Assembly: GCA_002238415.1 (NCBI GenBank)
Contig: MPMI01000002.1
Location: 1 to 64,000 of the forward strand
Length of the DNA stretch: 64,000 nt
From: Desulfurellaceae bacterium bin18
GTDB taxonomy: Bacteria; Desulfobacterota; Binatia; Bin18
Direction of reading: 5' to 3'
The notes under the pieces were generated by a model, which ran no database searches, was not told the origin of the DNA, and saw only the letters and a program-made list of their open reading frames with translations. Position numbers and translations under genes: made by a program. Position 1 is the first letter of the stretch, and the number at the start of each line of letters is the position of its first letter. Of the stretch, positions 45,323 to 54,130 are shown one piece after another.

Positions 45323-45822
45323 ATATAATTCATCTTATATCACCTGAAGCAGTACCTCACAAAGAGGGCTGTAGTCTGGAGGCCATCGCCTAAACGGCGC
45401 AAATAACCATTTTGCAGCGAAGTACCAGCGATTCCACAGCGAGGCTCGTGTCGTTGAACATACCTTTGCTTTTTCCAAACATCCTCATTCCGAGCGCCGG
45501 CGATAAAACCAAGCCCGTCACAATACTCGCCTCAATACGTCAGCGAGACCAAGCAGTAGCCCCTGATCGGTGCCAGGAGGCGTGGCCAGTCACTATAGCC
45601 AACACAGCTGGGGGCGTAGGCCCAAATACGGGCAGAGTCTGACGGTCGCGCGAGAACACGCTATGACTTCTGGAAAATCAGGCAGAAAGCCTTGAAGATG
45701 CGCATCGGATGGCCGCTGTTCTTTCTGTCCTCCTTGCCAACGGCCTAATCGGGCTAGTCTTCACTATGGATATAATTTTACAAAATATATATTATCAGAC
45801 ATAAAATATATATTATAAAAAC

Positions 45823-46479
45823 TCACTTGCCCGTCTTGGTGCGAACCATGTCAGCAAGTGGAGAGTCGGGGAATTGCTCTAGCAAATCAAAATATGCTTG
45901 AGGAACACTTGCCCCATCCTGTCTCTCTAAGGCTTCTCCCAGGGCCAGCAGTGCCTCACTCTTACTTGGTCCATCCAGTCCGGAAGCCTCACGGTACCAC
46001 TGTGCCGCAGCATCGAACTCTTCGGCTTCTTCCGCACCGTGGCCCAAACGTAAGAGCGCAATCTGTTTCACATACGGTCCAGCATCATGAGACGTGGCTA
46101 CTCGCTCGTAGGCATCCTTCGCCTCCAACAGCTGATTGCTCTTCTCAAATGCTTCCCCTAAGTGCAAGGCGGCGACCCCCCTACTCTCACCGTAAAGCGC
46201 CGCTTCGGCCTGGGTTAATTCGGCAACAGCCATATCGTACTCTTTTGATTCTATCGCGAGGAGCCCGACTCGAAAATGTTCCAGCCCCTGACTCTGGCGA
46301 TACTGTGCCCAGGCTGCCCAGGAAATGCCGGATATGGCACATACGACGACAACGGCACTCCCCAGAACAATCTGCTGTTTATAGCGCGTGATGACGTCCG
46401 ACTGCTTCCGGAGCCACTCGACCAGTCGTGCTGAAGGATATGAAGATGGGGAGAGTTCTTGCTTACGAGTACGTGCCAT
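45823..46479 (-). CDS. YfgM-like membrane-anchored TPR protein
   Basis: 218 residues: a basic cytoplasmic N-terminus, one helix anchor (about 38-58, IVLGSAVVVVCAISGISWAAW) and TPR-type helical pairs (FRVGLLAIESKEYDMAVAELTQAEAALYG, LHLGEAFEKSNQLLEAKDAYERVA, EALLALGEALERQDGASVPQAYFDLLEQFPDSPLAD). The layout matches YfgM/PF09976 proteins, which assist periplasmic chaperones near the Sec translocon. It is downstream of the bifunctional-nuclease-family gene on the same strand, 29 bp away. Confidence 0.82.
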   Translation of the reverse strand: MARTRKQELSPSSYPSARLVEWLRKQSDVITRYKQQIVLGSAVVVVCAISGISWAAWAQYRQSQGLEHFRVGLLAIESKEYDMAVAELTQAEAALYGESRGVAALHLGEAFEKSNQLLEAKDAYERVATSHDAGPYVKQIALLRLGHGAEEAEEFDAAAQWYREASGLDGPSKSEALLALGEALERQDGASVPQAYFDLLEQFPDSPLADMVRTKTGK

Positions 46480-46508
46480 GGACCGTATGGAGTAGTCTAC
46501 GAAAGAGA

Positions 46509-47027
46509 CTACATTTTGTACTTAAAGTCGTCCGGAGACATCTTCTCCAGGATCTCTGCCCACTTATCCCGAGAGACGCTCGACAAATCCGCTTCTTCCT
46601 CACCGTCTTCCTTCTGTTGGAGCACGCTCGACGATTCAAGCACCTGGGCCGCCACAAAGATGGGACTTTTCGTCCGAAGCGCAAGCGAGATAGCATCACT
46701 CGGCCGGGAATCAATCACAATATCCCGTTCTCCAACCTTGAGGCAAATGGCGGCATAATACGTATTGTCCTGGAGATTCGTCACCTCAATAGCCTCGACC
46801 TTGCCACCGACTTCCTTGATCATGTTATCGAGAAGGTCATGGGTCATGGGCCGCGCCATTTTGATCCCTTCCAACTCGGTCGCCATTGAAGTCGCTTCCA
46901 TCAAGCCAATCCAGATCGGCAGGTTCAGCTTGTTCTCAGCATCTTTCAGGATGACGATTGGGGTCTTGGTCACCGGGTCAAGCGTCAACCCACCGACTTT
47001 CATTTCAATAAAACCCTCGCGGTCCAT
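46509..47027 (-). CDS. Bifunctional nuclease family protein (DUF151)
   Basis: 172-residue member of the BFN/DUF151 family, named for plant bifunctional nuclease; the activity of bacterial members is uncertain. The conserved core is complete: MKVGGLTLDPVTKTPIVILKDAENKLNLPIWIGLMEATSMATELEG, ARPMTHDLLDNMI and IDSRPSDAISLALRTKSPIFVAAQVLE. The acidic tail EEEADLSSV is variable. Several GGAGG-like runs lie immediately before the ATG at 47027; an internal ATG at 47003 is also possible. Upstream is repeat R5. Confidence 0.9.
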   Translation of the reverse strand: MDREGFIEMKVGGLTLDPVTKTPIVILKDAENKLNLPIWIGLMEATSMATELEGIKMARPMTHDLLDNMIKEVGGKVEAIEVTNLQDNTYYAAICLKVGERDIVIDSRPSDAISLALRTKSPIFVAAQVLESSSVLQQKEDGEEEADLSSVSRDKWAEILEKMSPDDFKYKM

Positions 47028-47089
47028 TCCTCCTCCATTTGCGCGGGATCACAGAAAGGATATCACCTTCAAGGGGGCATGCCTACCGC

Positions 47090-47142
47090 AAAGAGTAAAC
47101 GTGTCCAGCATATTATGTCTAGTGGAGGACGCTTTTACTCTT
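47090..47142 (+). repeat. Hairpin repeat copy R5
   Basis: Arms AAAGAGTAAACGTGTCC (47090-47106) and GGACGCTTTTACTCTT (47127-47142). The right end touches the stop codon of the VWA gene (minus, TAG at 47143-47145). It separates that gene from the DUF151 gene downstream on the same strand. Confidence 0.9.
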
Positions 47143-48555
47143 CTAGGCGGTCACCAAGTGATCAATAACGCGGTAGAGCTGGTTGAGATTACGACACTCT
47201 TCAACCAGATCACAATACGGCGCATAGCGGTCCATCTCGCTATCTCCAAATCCCCACGTCAGCCGGCTTTCAGGGTTCAGCCAAATCACCTGTTTGGCTT
47301 TTTGTTGCAAGTCCCGAATAACCCAGTCGTGCGGCAGATTATAGTTATTGCGCGCGTCGCCCAGCACCAACACCGTGGTCCGCTTATTGATGATAGAGAG
47401 ATAATCCCGATGAAACGTCTTGAACGCCCGGCCAAAATCCGAGTGCGCGTAGATATTAATAAAATTGCCCCGTAAGGCTAAATCTATGGCCTGGTGGACT
47501 TCATTATCCTCGAACAGTTTTGTTACGTCGCCAATGTCCGCTACAAAAATAAAGCTGCGCACCTTGGAATAGAGGTCCTGCACGGAGTAGACAAATTGCA
47601 ACATAAAGCGCGAGACGTTCCGCACCGAGTCGGACACGTCACACAGAATAACAACCTGCGGTTTTTCTTTCTTTTTCACATCAAGAATAATGTGAAAGGG
47701 CACGCCGCCGTATTGCAGATTCTTTCGGAGTGTTCGCTGCAAATCCAACCGTCCTCGTTTGCCCCGTTTGCGCCGAATCGCAATAATATGTTTCAGCCGC
47801 TGGGCCAGCTTGGTGACCGCCTCCTTCATTTTCCGAATTTCGTCCTCAGACAAGTAGTAGAAACTCTTGTCCGCCAGGCTCCTCATTTTTTGCTGGTCGC
47901 GCAGTTCCGAGTCTTTTTTCTCTAACTCGGCCCGGACATAGCTGCGGATCATATGCGCGAGGTCTTGGAGGCGCTGGTCAATATATTGAGACAATTGTTC
48001 TATTTGTTCTGGACTTAAACCGGCCTGCTGTAAGGCATCCTTGAGGTTTTGCAGTTCCTGCTGGATGTTGCCGAAACCCATCATCTGGGCGAGCGCATTC
48101 GCGAACTGTCCTTCCTGAAAAGAGCGCTGAATATCCTGGAGATTCGCCTGCTGAGCCGCCTCTTGAAGCATTTTTTCAAGTTGCCCCGTATTATTGGTCA
48201 GCAAAGCACGCGCCAAGTCTGACATTTCTTGGTCCATGTTCTGCAAGGCGTCTTCTAGCTGTTCGAGGAATTCTTGAAATTCTTCCTCGGTCATCTCCAT
48301 CGCCTGCATGGTGGACGCGGCCGCAGCCTTGATCACTTCACCGAGGCCAGTGAAGAACATGTCGAAGAGTTCGTCATACACCGAGATGTCTACCTGCCGT
48401 TTGACAAAGGTCGCGCGCAACGTATCTTTCAGTAATTGTTTATTCTGGATCCCAACCAGCCCAAGAGCGGCAAAGGTATCCATATTTTCTGCGGCTGAGA
48501 CTTTCAGGCCGTTCTCCCGCAGCAAGTGGGCGAATTCAATAATCTTGTCGTCCAT
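47143..48555 (-). CDS. VWA domain protein, CoxE-like
   Basis: 470 residues. The C-terminal von Willebrand A-like domain has the MIDAS motif DVSDSV (VILCDVSDSVRNVSRFM), then VFVADIGDVT and the later LVLGDARNNY. The long N-terminal part is acidic and helical (EMTEEEFQEFLEQLEDALQNMDQEM). This matches CoxE/YehP-type proteins that work with a MoxR ATPase as metal-dependent chaperones inserting cofactors or remodelling enzymes. It lies 20 bp downstream of the MoxR gene in a two-gene operon. It could serve the molybdenum hydroxylase 28 kb away (CoxD/CoxE analogy), but this is inference. Confidence 0.9.
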   Translation of the reverse strand: MDDKIIEFAHLLRENGLKVSAAENMDTFAALGLVGIQNKQLLKDTLRATFVKRQVDISVYDELFDMFFTGLGEVIKAAAASTMQAMEMTEEEFQEFLEQLEDALQNMDQEMSDLARALLTNNTGQLEKMLQEAAQQANLQDIQRSFQEGQFANALAQMMGFGNIQQELQNLKDALQQAGLSPEQIEQLSQYIDQRLQDLAHMIRSYVRAELEKKDSELRDQQKMRSLADKSFYYLSEDEIRKMKEAVTKLAQRLKHIIAIRRKRGKRGRLDLQRTLRKNLQYGGVPFHIILDVKKKEKPQVVILCDVSDSVRNVSRFMLQFVYSVQDLYSKVRSFIFVADIGDVTKLFEDNEVHQAIDLALRGNFINIYAHSDFGRAFKTFHRDYLSIINKRTTVLVLGDARNNYNLPHDWVIRDLQQKAKQVIWLNPESRLTWGFGDSEMDRYAPYCDLVEECRNLNQLYRVIDHLVTA

Positions 48556-48575
48556 ACAGCCTCACGCGGGCCTAT

Positions 48576-49547
48576 CTAGTGCAGGAGATCTTTGTCGTCT
48601 TGTTCCTGGCTCGCCGCCTGTGTCTCGACCTTTGCCTTCTGACGGCTGATATATTCCTTTAACTCCGCCTCTGCCTTGCGCACGTCCCCTTCGTATTTCA
48701 GGATCGTGTTCAGGGTCTCATTCACCTGAGATTCTTCAAGCCGGTGCACATTGAGCAGGGTGAGCGCTTTCGCCCAGTCCAGGGTCTCGCTAATGCTGGG
48801 AATTTTTTTCAGGTCGAGTTTGCGGATTGACTGGACGACTTCAACTACCTGATTGGCTAACTGCGTGGCAATCCCCGGTACCTTGAGCTTCACAATTTCG
48901 AGCTCTTGCTCCTGGTTCGGGAAATCTATGAAGAGGTGGAGGCAGCGCCGCTTGAGCGCGTCTGACATCTCGCGCACATTATTACTGGTCAAGACCACAA
49001 CCGGCAGATGTTGGGCTTGAATCGTTCCCAGCTCCGGCACGCTCACCTGAAAGTCACTCAAGACCTCAAGCAAAAAGGCTTCGAACTCACTGTCCGATTT
49101 ATCGATCTCGTCGATGAGGAGAACCAGCGGATGGTCGGCCGATATGGCCTGCAACAAGGGCCGGGGCAGAATAAAGCGTTCCGAGAAGAAAACACTGTCC
49201 TGCTTGCCGATGCGCTCGACCGCTTCCTTCAATGTGCTCGTGCCTTCCAGCACTTCACTGATTTTGTCCTTGAGGATCTGGGTATAGAGCAGTTGTTTGG
49301 CATACTCCCACTCGTAGAGGGCTTTCGCCTCATCCAGACCTTCGTAGCACTGCAGGCGCAACAATTCACAGTCCAGCGCCCCGGCCACCACCTTGGCCAG
49401 TTCCGTCTTCCCGACACCAGCGGGCCCTTCGACGAGGATCGGTTTACGCAGTTGGCTAGCCAAATAGACAACGGTCGCGATTTGTCGATTACAAATATAT
49501 TTTTGGTCTGAGAGCTTTGAAACAACGTCATCAACAGATTCGAACAT
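48576..49547 (-). CDS. MoxR family AAA+ ATPase
   Basis: 323-residue MoxR/RavA-like AAA+ chaperone. Walker A GPAGVGKTELAKVVAG (about 41-56), Walker B PLVLLIDEIDKSDSEFEAFLLEVL, sensor 1 VLTSNNVREMSDALKRRCLHLFIDFP with the arginine finger, and a short C-terminal lid. A charged tail (AEAELKEYISRQKAKVETQAASQEQDD) follows. It pairs with the VWA protein next to it. ATG at 49547 is preceded by GAGGAAG. Likely role: ATP-driven maturation of an enzyme complex. Confidence 0.93.
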   Translation of the reverse strand: MFESVDDVVSKLSDQKYICNRQIATVVYLASQLRKPILVEGPAGVGKTELAKVVAGALDCELLRLQCYEGLDEAKALYEWEYAKQLLYTQILKDKISEVLEGTSTLKEAVERIGKQDSVFFSERFILPRPLLQAISADHPLVLLIDEIDKSDSEFEAFLLEVLSDFQVSVPELGTIQAQHLPVVVLTSNNVREMSDALKRRCLHLFIDFPNQEQELEIVKLKVPGIATQLANQVVEVVQSIRKLDLKKIPSISETLDWAKALTLLNVHRLEESQVNETLNTILKYEGDVRKAEAELKEYISRQKAKVETQAASQEQDDKDLLH

Positions 49548-49663
49548 TCTTCCTCCTCGGTGCAGGCATGCCGGCGGACCTTATCATAGAGGTAGCTGAA
49601 ACACAACGTGAAGCCCCTTCCCTCTTGCGACGCCTCGCTCCCCATCTTATACTGCCGCGCGGC

Positions 49664-50440
49664 ATGTGTACGCTCGCCTTGTACTTTCAAATTTTTCCGG
49701 ATTATCCTGTCGTAGTAGCGGCAAACCGGGATGAATACTTGAATCGCCCCTCTACCGCACCCGTCGTGCTCCAGCCCACACCCTGGATTTTCGGCGGGAA
49801 GGATCTTATTGCCGGAGGAACCTGGCTGGGTGTCAACGCGCATGGTCTTGTCGCTGGCATGTTAAACCGGCATACGCCTCAACCGGCTGACCCGCGCCGG
49901 CGGTCGCGTGGATTGTTGAGCCTGGACGCCCTTCAGGCGCCGTCCGCCCACCAGGCCTCTACGTCCGTTCAGCACCAACCTGCCGATCGTTATAACCCTT
50001 TCAACCTCCTCCTGGTTGACAGCCAGGCAGCGTATGTCGTCTACCCCATTGAGCGGACCATTCGTGTCCAGCAGCTCGAACCTGGGGTCCATCTGTTGAC
50101 CAATATGAACCTCAACGATCCCGAATGTCCCAAGATTGCGCACTCTTTTCAGTATTTTCAGACCGTGGCAGAAAAAATGACCACAGCACCCCAGGCATCT
50201 TTTTCCCTAACAGAGCTTTTTCGCCTCCTCCATGAGCGACTTGCCGACCACACCACACCGCTCGACCCACGAACCGAAGACCCGCGCAACGGCCTGTGTA
50301 TCCACCTCGACGGCTATGGCACCTGCTCTTCAACATTACTTGCGTATTCTTCACGACAGCGCCGATTTATCTATCATTTTGCCCCTGGCGCGCCGTGTCA
50401 GACCGATTATAGTGAGGTCTCGCTGCCATCAGGCCCCTGA
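49664..50440 (+). CDS. NRDE family protein
   Basis: 258 residues, NRDE (TANGO2-like) family with an N-terminal-nucleophile fold: the protein begins Met-Cys, and the Cys would be exposed after Met removal. The family signature is VVAANRDEYLNRPS, followed by WIFGGKDLIAGGTWLGVNAHGLVAGMLNR. The enzymatic role is unsettled; relatives are tied to haem or lipid trafficking in eukaryotes. ATG at 49664 is required by the Met-Cys start; the frame extends upstream to 49517 as non-family sequence. Its 3' end overlaps the convergent SDR gene by 34 bp. Confidence 0.88.
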   Translation: MCTLALYFQIFPDYPVVVAANRDEYLNRPSTAPVVLQPTPWIFGGKDLIAGGTWLGVNAHGLVAGMLNRHTPQPADPRRRSRGLLSLDALQAPSAHQASTSVQHQPADRYNPFNLLLVDSQAAYVVYPIERTIRVQQLEPGVHLLTNMNLNDPECPKIAHSFQYFQTVAEKMTTAPQASFSLTELFRLLHERLADHTTPLDPRTEDPRNGLCIHLDGYGTCSSTLLAYSSRQRRFIYHFAPGAPCQTDYSEVSLPSGP

Positions 50441-51162
50441 GCCAGCCAACCGCCGTCAACCACGTAGCTGGCACCGGTCACAAAATCCCCCGATTCCAGA
50501 AGAAAGCGGACCGTGCGCGCAATGTCGTGCGGGCTCCCGAAGCGTTGCAGCGGTGTACGGGTACGCAGCTCTTCTTGCCGGCCTGGGCCATAGTCTGCCG
50601 GGAGTAAGACCGGTCCAGGAGCGACCGCGTTGACCTGAACATGTGGAGCAAATGCCTTTGCCAGCGCTTGCGTCAGTGCAGATACCCCTGCCTTAGACAC
50701 GCAGTAGGGAAGAAAATTCCGACTTGGTCGCTGGCCGCTCCAATCGCCAAGAAAAACGATTTTCCCCTGCCTGTGTTGATACATTTGTCTTCCGATGAGC
50801 AAGGAGAGGAAAAAGGGCGCTGATATATTCGTCTGACGGAAGGCGCGCCACTCCTGCGCAGTCAGGGTAGCGATGGGAGTAGGAAAGAAAACAGCGGCAT
50901 TATTGATGAGAATGTCGATTTTTCCTGTTTTTTCCAGGGCTTCACGGGCTACTCGTTGGACGTCGCGGCGGTCTGCCAAATCGCCACGTATAATCCAGGC
51001 GCGGCGGCCATATTGTTGCACCGCCTGCTGTGTCTCCTCTCCTGATGACGTATAGGTGTGCAGGACCACATCTGCTCCTCCTTGAGACAAAGCAACAGCA
51101 ATTTCTCGTCCGAGGCGGCGGCCCGCGCCCGTCACCAGTGCGAGTGCATTCCGTAACTGCAT
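50407..51162 (-). CDS. Pteridine reductase-like SDR (PTR1/FolM type)
   Basis: 251-residue short-chain reductase with the marks of pteridine reductases rather than generic SDRs. The nucleotide motif is TGAGRRLG, i.e. TGxxxRxG, and the residue 13 before the catalytic Tyr153 (with Lys157, YCVSK) is Asp140 (FLGDWSGQRPSRNFLPY), exactly the D/Y/K triad of PTR1. DILINNAAVFFPTP and the DGGW close are standard. Likely reaction: NADPH reduction of a dihydropterin. It stands near, but not beside, the double PTPS gene at 57596. Followed 8 bp upstream by the histidine kinase gene on the same strand. Confidence 0.8.
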   Translation of the reverse strand: MQLRNALALVTGAGRRLGREIAVALSQGGADVVLHTYTSSGEETQQAVQQYGRRAWIIRGDLADRRDVQRVAREALEKTGKIDILINNAAVFFPTPIATLTAQEWRAFRQTNISAPFFLSLLIGRQMYQHRQGKIVFLGDWSGQRPSRNFLPYCVSKAGVSALTQALAKAFAPHVQVNAVAPGPVLLPADYGPGRQEELRTRTPLQRFGSPHDIARTVRFLLESGDFVTGASYVVDGGWLAQGPDGSETSL

Positions 51163-51170
51163 ACGCTTCG

Positions 51171-52676
51171 CTATCCTTTGTGTTCCTGCACGGTGAGCGG
51201 AATGGCAAAGGTAAAGGTCGCCCCGCCCTCTCGATTGTTGTGTGCCGTGATCGTCCCATTATGAAGTTCGATGATTTTTTGCGTAAAGGCGAGGCCCAGG
51301 CCGGAGCCGGTTTTCTTGGTGGAGACAAAGGGGGCAAAGAGCTGTTCGCCCACTCCTTCCGGAATACCAGTGCCCGTATCCCGGATTGTGACCCGCATCT
51401 GATCGTGTACCTGTCGCGCACCAATTGTAATCTGCCCATCGCCAGATGAGGCTTCCAGCGCGTTCGTCAAGAGATTCAAAATGGCCTGCTTGAGCTTGAT
51501 ACGATCAAAGGGCACGAGCGGTCCTTCGCCCTGCATTTCCAGCTCATAGCGGAGGGTCACCCCGCGTGTCCGAGCGGCCTCGTGAATTTCTCGCCCCGCC
51601 TCTTGCAGGAGTTTGCTCAACAACCCAGGCTCACGATGGACGGCAAAGTCACGGGAAAAGACCAGCAGATCAGACAGGGTGGTGTTCAAGTCCGTAATGG
51701 CCGCGTCGAGCTGTTCGACCCGTTGGGATGCCTCGTCCAACCTCTCGTGGCTGGGCGGCTGCGTCTCGTCCAGCGTGTCGCGTAACAGGTCACACTGCAG
51801 ACCCAGGAGGCCAATTTTTTGGAGGAGTTGATGCGAGATAGTAGACGACATATGTCCGATTGCCGCCATGCGTTCGCTTCTGGCCATGTCTACATTCATT
51901 AATTGCAACTGCGTATTTTGACGCTCAATTTCTTTTTTGCGGAGCGTGAGTGTTCGCATAAGTACATGGGCTGCCCCAACTGGAATAGCGCTCAAGTAGA
52001 GCCCCGCCCCCCCAAAGGTATTGACCCCAAGGATCATGATCGCACTATACGGCGTGACCAGCAGCAATCCCGTAAGCATTAACGTCGGGAAATTGCCCGC
52101 AAAATCGAGCCCGGACGTATACAATGTCCCATACCGCGCCCGGTGCTGTAATCCATAGCCCAAGGCAAAAACAGCCCAGCCACCGGCTTCACTCAGTATG
52201 AATCGTGCCAGTTCTTCAAATTCTCCAATATGAATAGGAATGCGGCCGCCGCTTGAACGATAGATAATATAGCGGCAAAAGAGCGCTACTTGCAGCAGCG
52301 CGCACAATTCGAGAATCCGTCGGACCGGGTAGGCATCCTCGCGGACGGTTTGTGGCACGGTATCCACGCCCCACCATCTCACCACAAAGGCGAAAGGCAG
52401 ACTGAGGAGTATTGATCCGAGGAGTAAGGGTAAGGCAAACAGCCCAACCGTGTACAGCAAGGAGCTCGTCACCGCAAAGAGTAAGAGTGACAGGAACCAG
52501 TCCTGTCCCACCTCAACCCGCAACAATACCCCTATACACAGCAGGGGCACGAACGCCTGATAGAGATCAAGATAGCCAAGGTTAAACGCGGCGAAACCAC
52601 TCACCGCCAACAGGAGACCGAGCAGACCCCCAGCGGTTCCAGCTTGAAGAGTGCTGAGTCCCCTCTCGTCGCCCAT
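51171..52676 (-). CDS. Membrane sensor histidine kinase
   Basis: About 501 residues. The N-terminal half has six to eight hydrophobic helices (for example TAGGLLGLLLAVSGFAAFNLGYL, SLLLFAVTSSLLYTVGLFALPLLLGSILL). A short coiled coil is followed by the dimerisation box SERMAAIGHMSSTISHQLLQKIG, whose His is the phosphoacceptor (H-Q-L-L in place of the common H-E-L-R). The HATPase domain has N-box LNLLTNALEASSGD, G1 DTGTGIPEG, F-box LFAPFVSTK and G2 GSGLGLAFT. I start at the ATG overlapping the stop of the upstream gene (TGATG at 52678-52674); a TTG eight codons earlier is possible. Third gene of the RR / LolA-like / kinase operon. Confidence 0.9.
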   Translation of the reverse strand: MGDERGLSTLQAGTAGGLLGLLLAVSGFAAFNLGYLDLYQAFVPLLCIGVLLRVEVGQDWFLSLLLFAVTSSLLYTVGLFALPLLLGSILLSLPFAFVVRWWGVDTVPQTVREDAYPVRRILELCALLQVALFCRYIIYRSSGGRIPIHIGEFEELARFILSEAGGWAVFALGYGLQHRARYGTLYTSGLDFAGNFPTLMLTGLLLVTPYSAIMILGVNTFGGAGLYLSAIPVGAAHVLMRTLTLRKKEIERQNTQLQLMNVDMARSERMAAIGHMSSTISHQLLQKIGLLGLQCDLLRDTLDETQPPSHERLDEASQRVEQLDAAITDLNTTLSDLLVFSRDFAVHREPGLLSKLLQEAGREIHEAARTRGVTLRYELEMQGEGPLVPFDRIKLKQAILNLLTNALEASSGDGQITIGARQVHDQMRVTIRDTGTGIPEGVGEQLFAPFVSTKKTGSGLGLAFTQKIIELHNGTITAHNNREGGATFTFAIPLTVQEHKG

Positions 52677-54130
52677 CACTCCCGTCCCGTCAGAAACCAA
52701 TCAAGCCACGGGACCCGCCGGAATAAGAGAAAACCGTATTCCGGGTTTGCGGAGTTAAAGTCGTATTCATTCAGAGAGACGTTGAAACGGAGATCCTGAA
52801 ACCCGTAGCGTGTATCCAACTGATTGTTCCAGTCATAGGCTTCTTGTTTGACCGGCACACGATACACAATGTCCCAGTGCAGCACGATACGATAATATGG
52901 ATGGGTGCGCCATTGACTATTCGGGAAGACAAACTCCAAGACGTAGCAGGGACGGCCGTCATGTTCCTGAATACCACGGAATTGCACTTCCAACTCGCTC
53001 TGGAGCCATCCTTGTAAGAGTTGCCTCTGTAGCCGTTCGACAACCTGACCAAACCCGAACTCTGTGAGAGAAGAGTGCAATTCTCTTCGCATCCATGAGC
53101 CGTCCGGTACGAGGTCACCAATGATCGGGATACCGAACAGCGAGGTTCGAACCCGGACCCGTTCTCTATTCCACCCCGTCCGAAAGAGGGCTTCCTTGAG
53201 TCGGCCGCTCTCTTGTTCCCACGCGATATACACATCGAACGGTTTCCGAAACTTGAAGCTCGCCATCTGTCGGCTCAATTGACCTCCACGACGTGCTTCA
53301 GTCACCCATACCCCGGTATAATCTTGTATTTCACCTGCACGGCGCAGCCAATTCTGGGCAAATCCGCGGACATCCAGGTCGGTCCCAGGTCGAAACAGGC
53401 TCGGGTCCCCGGATGCAGGAGATTCGCGCTCGAAGACTTGTTGTAAAATCCCGGTATTGATCTGGAGATCCGTATACGACAAGCGTTGGCGAACTTCTCC
53501 GGATGCCCCGCGCAGTATGAGTTCGAGCGGCAGGCCGGTTCCCCGCTCGATCACGAACTCATACGTAGTCACCGTATTGTCACGAAATGGAATGAGGAAA
53601 GCCGGCACTGACAGAATCACCCGCCCTTCGGCCAATTGTGGGTCTCCCGGCTGAAGAGCGACGAGTTGGAGGCTACGATCGGCGCTGGGCCTTTGAGAGA
53701 GAGCTCTCAGTGCATAGAGCCACGCGTTCACATCTTTGAGGGCTGGCGCAAAAGGGTCGTTGATTTCCGTGGACGGAATATTGACCCGGACGTAATCGAA
53801 CCAGCCACCGAGTCTGATGAAAATTGTTCCCAGAGCCCGGGTTGGCCTGGTGAGCAGGGTTGTTCCGCGGTATAAGCCCGACTGCCACTGCATGAGCAGA
53901 GAAGAGGGCTTGCGAAAGGTGACCGCAATTTCATGCTGCCTGTGGACGCCCCCTTTTTCCCATATCTCGTGCCGTAATATACCGCGATAATCGACAAGGC
54001 GGTGATACGCAGATTGACACTCGGCCAGGAGCTCCTGCACTCGCGTCTCCGCCGTTTCGGCACCTGCCCCTCTTGGTATACACAACACCAGACAGAGCGT
54101 GTACAGCATCACCGGGACCAGCTGCGTCAT
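52676..54130 (-). CDS. Exported protein with tandem DUF1571/LolA-like domains
   Basis: 484 residues with a signal peptide (about 1-24, VMLYTLCLVLCIPRGAGA). Two related halves follow. The first is AYHRLVDYRGILRHEIW ... IAVTFRKPSSLLMQWQSGLYRG and the second is EIQDYTGVWVTEARRG ... ASFKFRKPFDVYIAWEQESGRL. Both look like DUF1571, a LolA-like beta-sheet fold that binds acyl chains or lipoproteins. It is translated between the response regulator (ATGA overlap at its start) and the histidine kinase (TGATG overlap at its end), so its product is probably the periplasmic partner or input of the two-component pair. I know no such named protein. Confidence 0.75.
   Translation of the reverse strand: MTQLVPVMLYTLCLVLCIPRGAGAETAETRVQELLAECQSAYHRLVDYRGILRHEIWEKGGVHRQHEIAVTFRKPSSLLMQWQSGLYRGTTLLTRPTRALGTIFIRLGGWFDYVRVNIPSTEINDPFAPALKDVNAWLYALRALSQRPSADRSLQLVALQPGDPQLAEGRVILSVPAFLIPFRDNTVTTYEFVIERGTGLPLELILRGASGEVRQRLSYTDLQINTGILQQVFERESPASGDPSLFRPGTDLDVRGFAQNWLRRAGEIQDYTGVWVTEARRGGQLSRQMASFKFRKPFDVYIAWEQESGRLKEALFRTGWNRERVRVRTSLFGIPIIGDLVPDGSWMRRELHSSLTEFGFGQVVERLQRQLLQGWLQSELEVQFRGIQEHDGRPCYVLEFVFPNSQWRTHPYYRIVLHWDIVYRVPVKQEAYDWNNQLDTRYGFQDLRFNVSLNEYDFNSANPEYGFLLFRRVPWLDWFLTGRE

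Noticed and set aside
45412-45642. 76-codon frame in the long gene-free stretch
   Set aside because: No ribosome binding site, no recognisable domain and atypical composition; more likely decayed DNA.
1143-47142. Reading the five hairpins as a CRISPR array
   Set aside because: Copies are many kilobases apart, palindromic and single; there are no spacers or cas genes.
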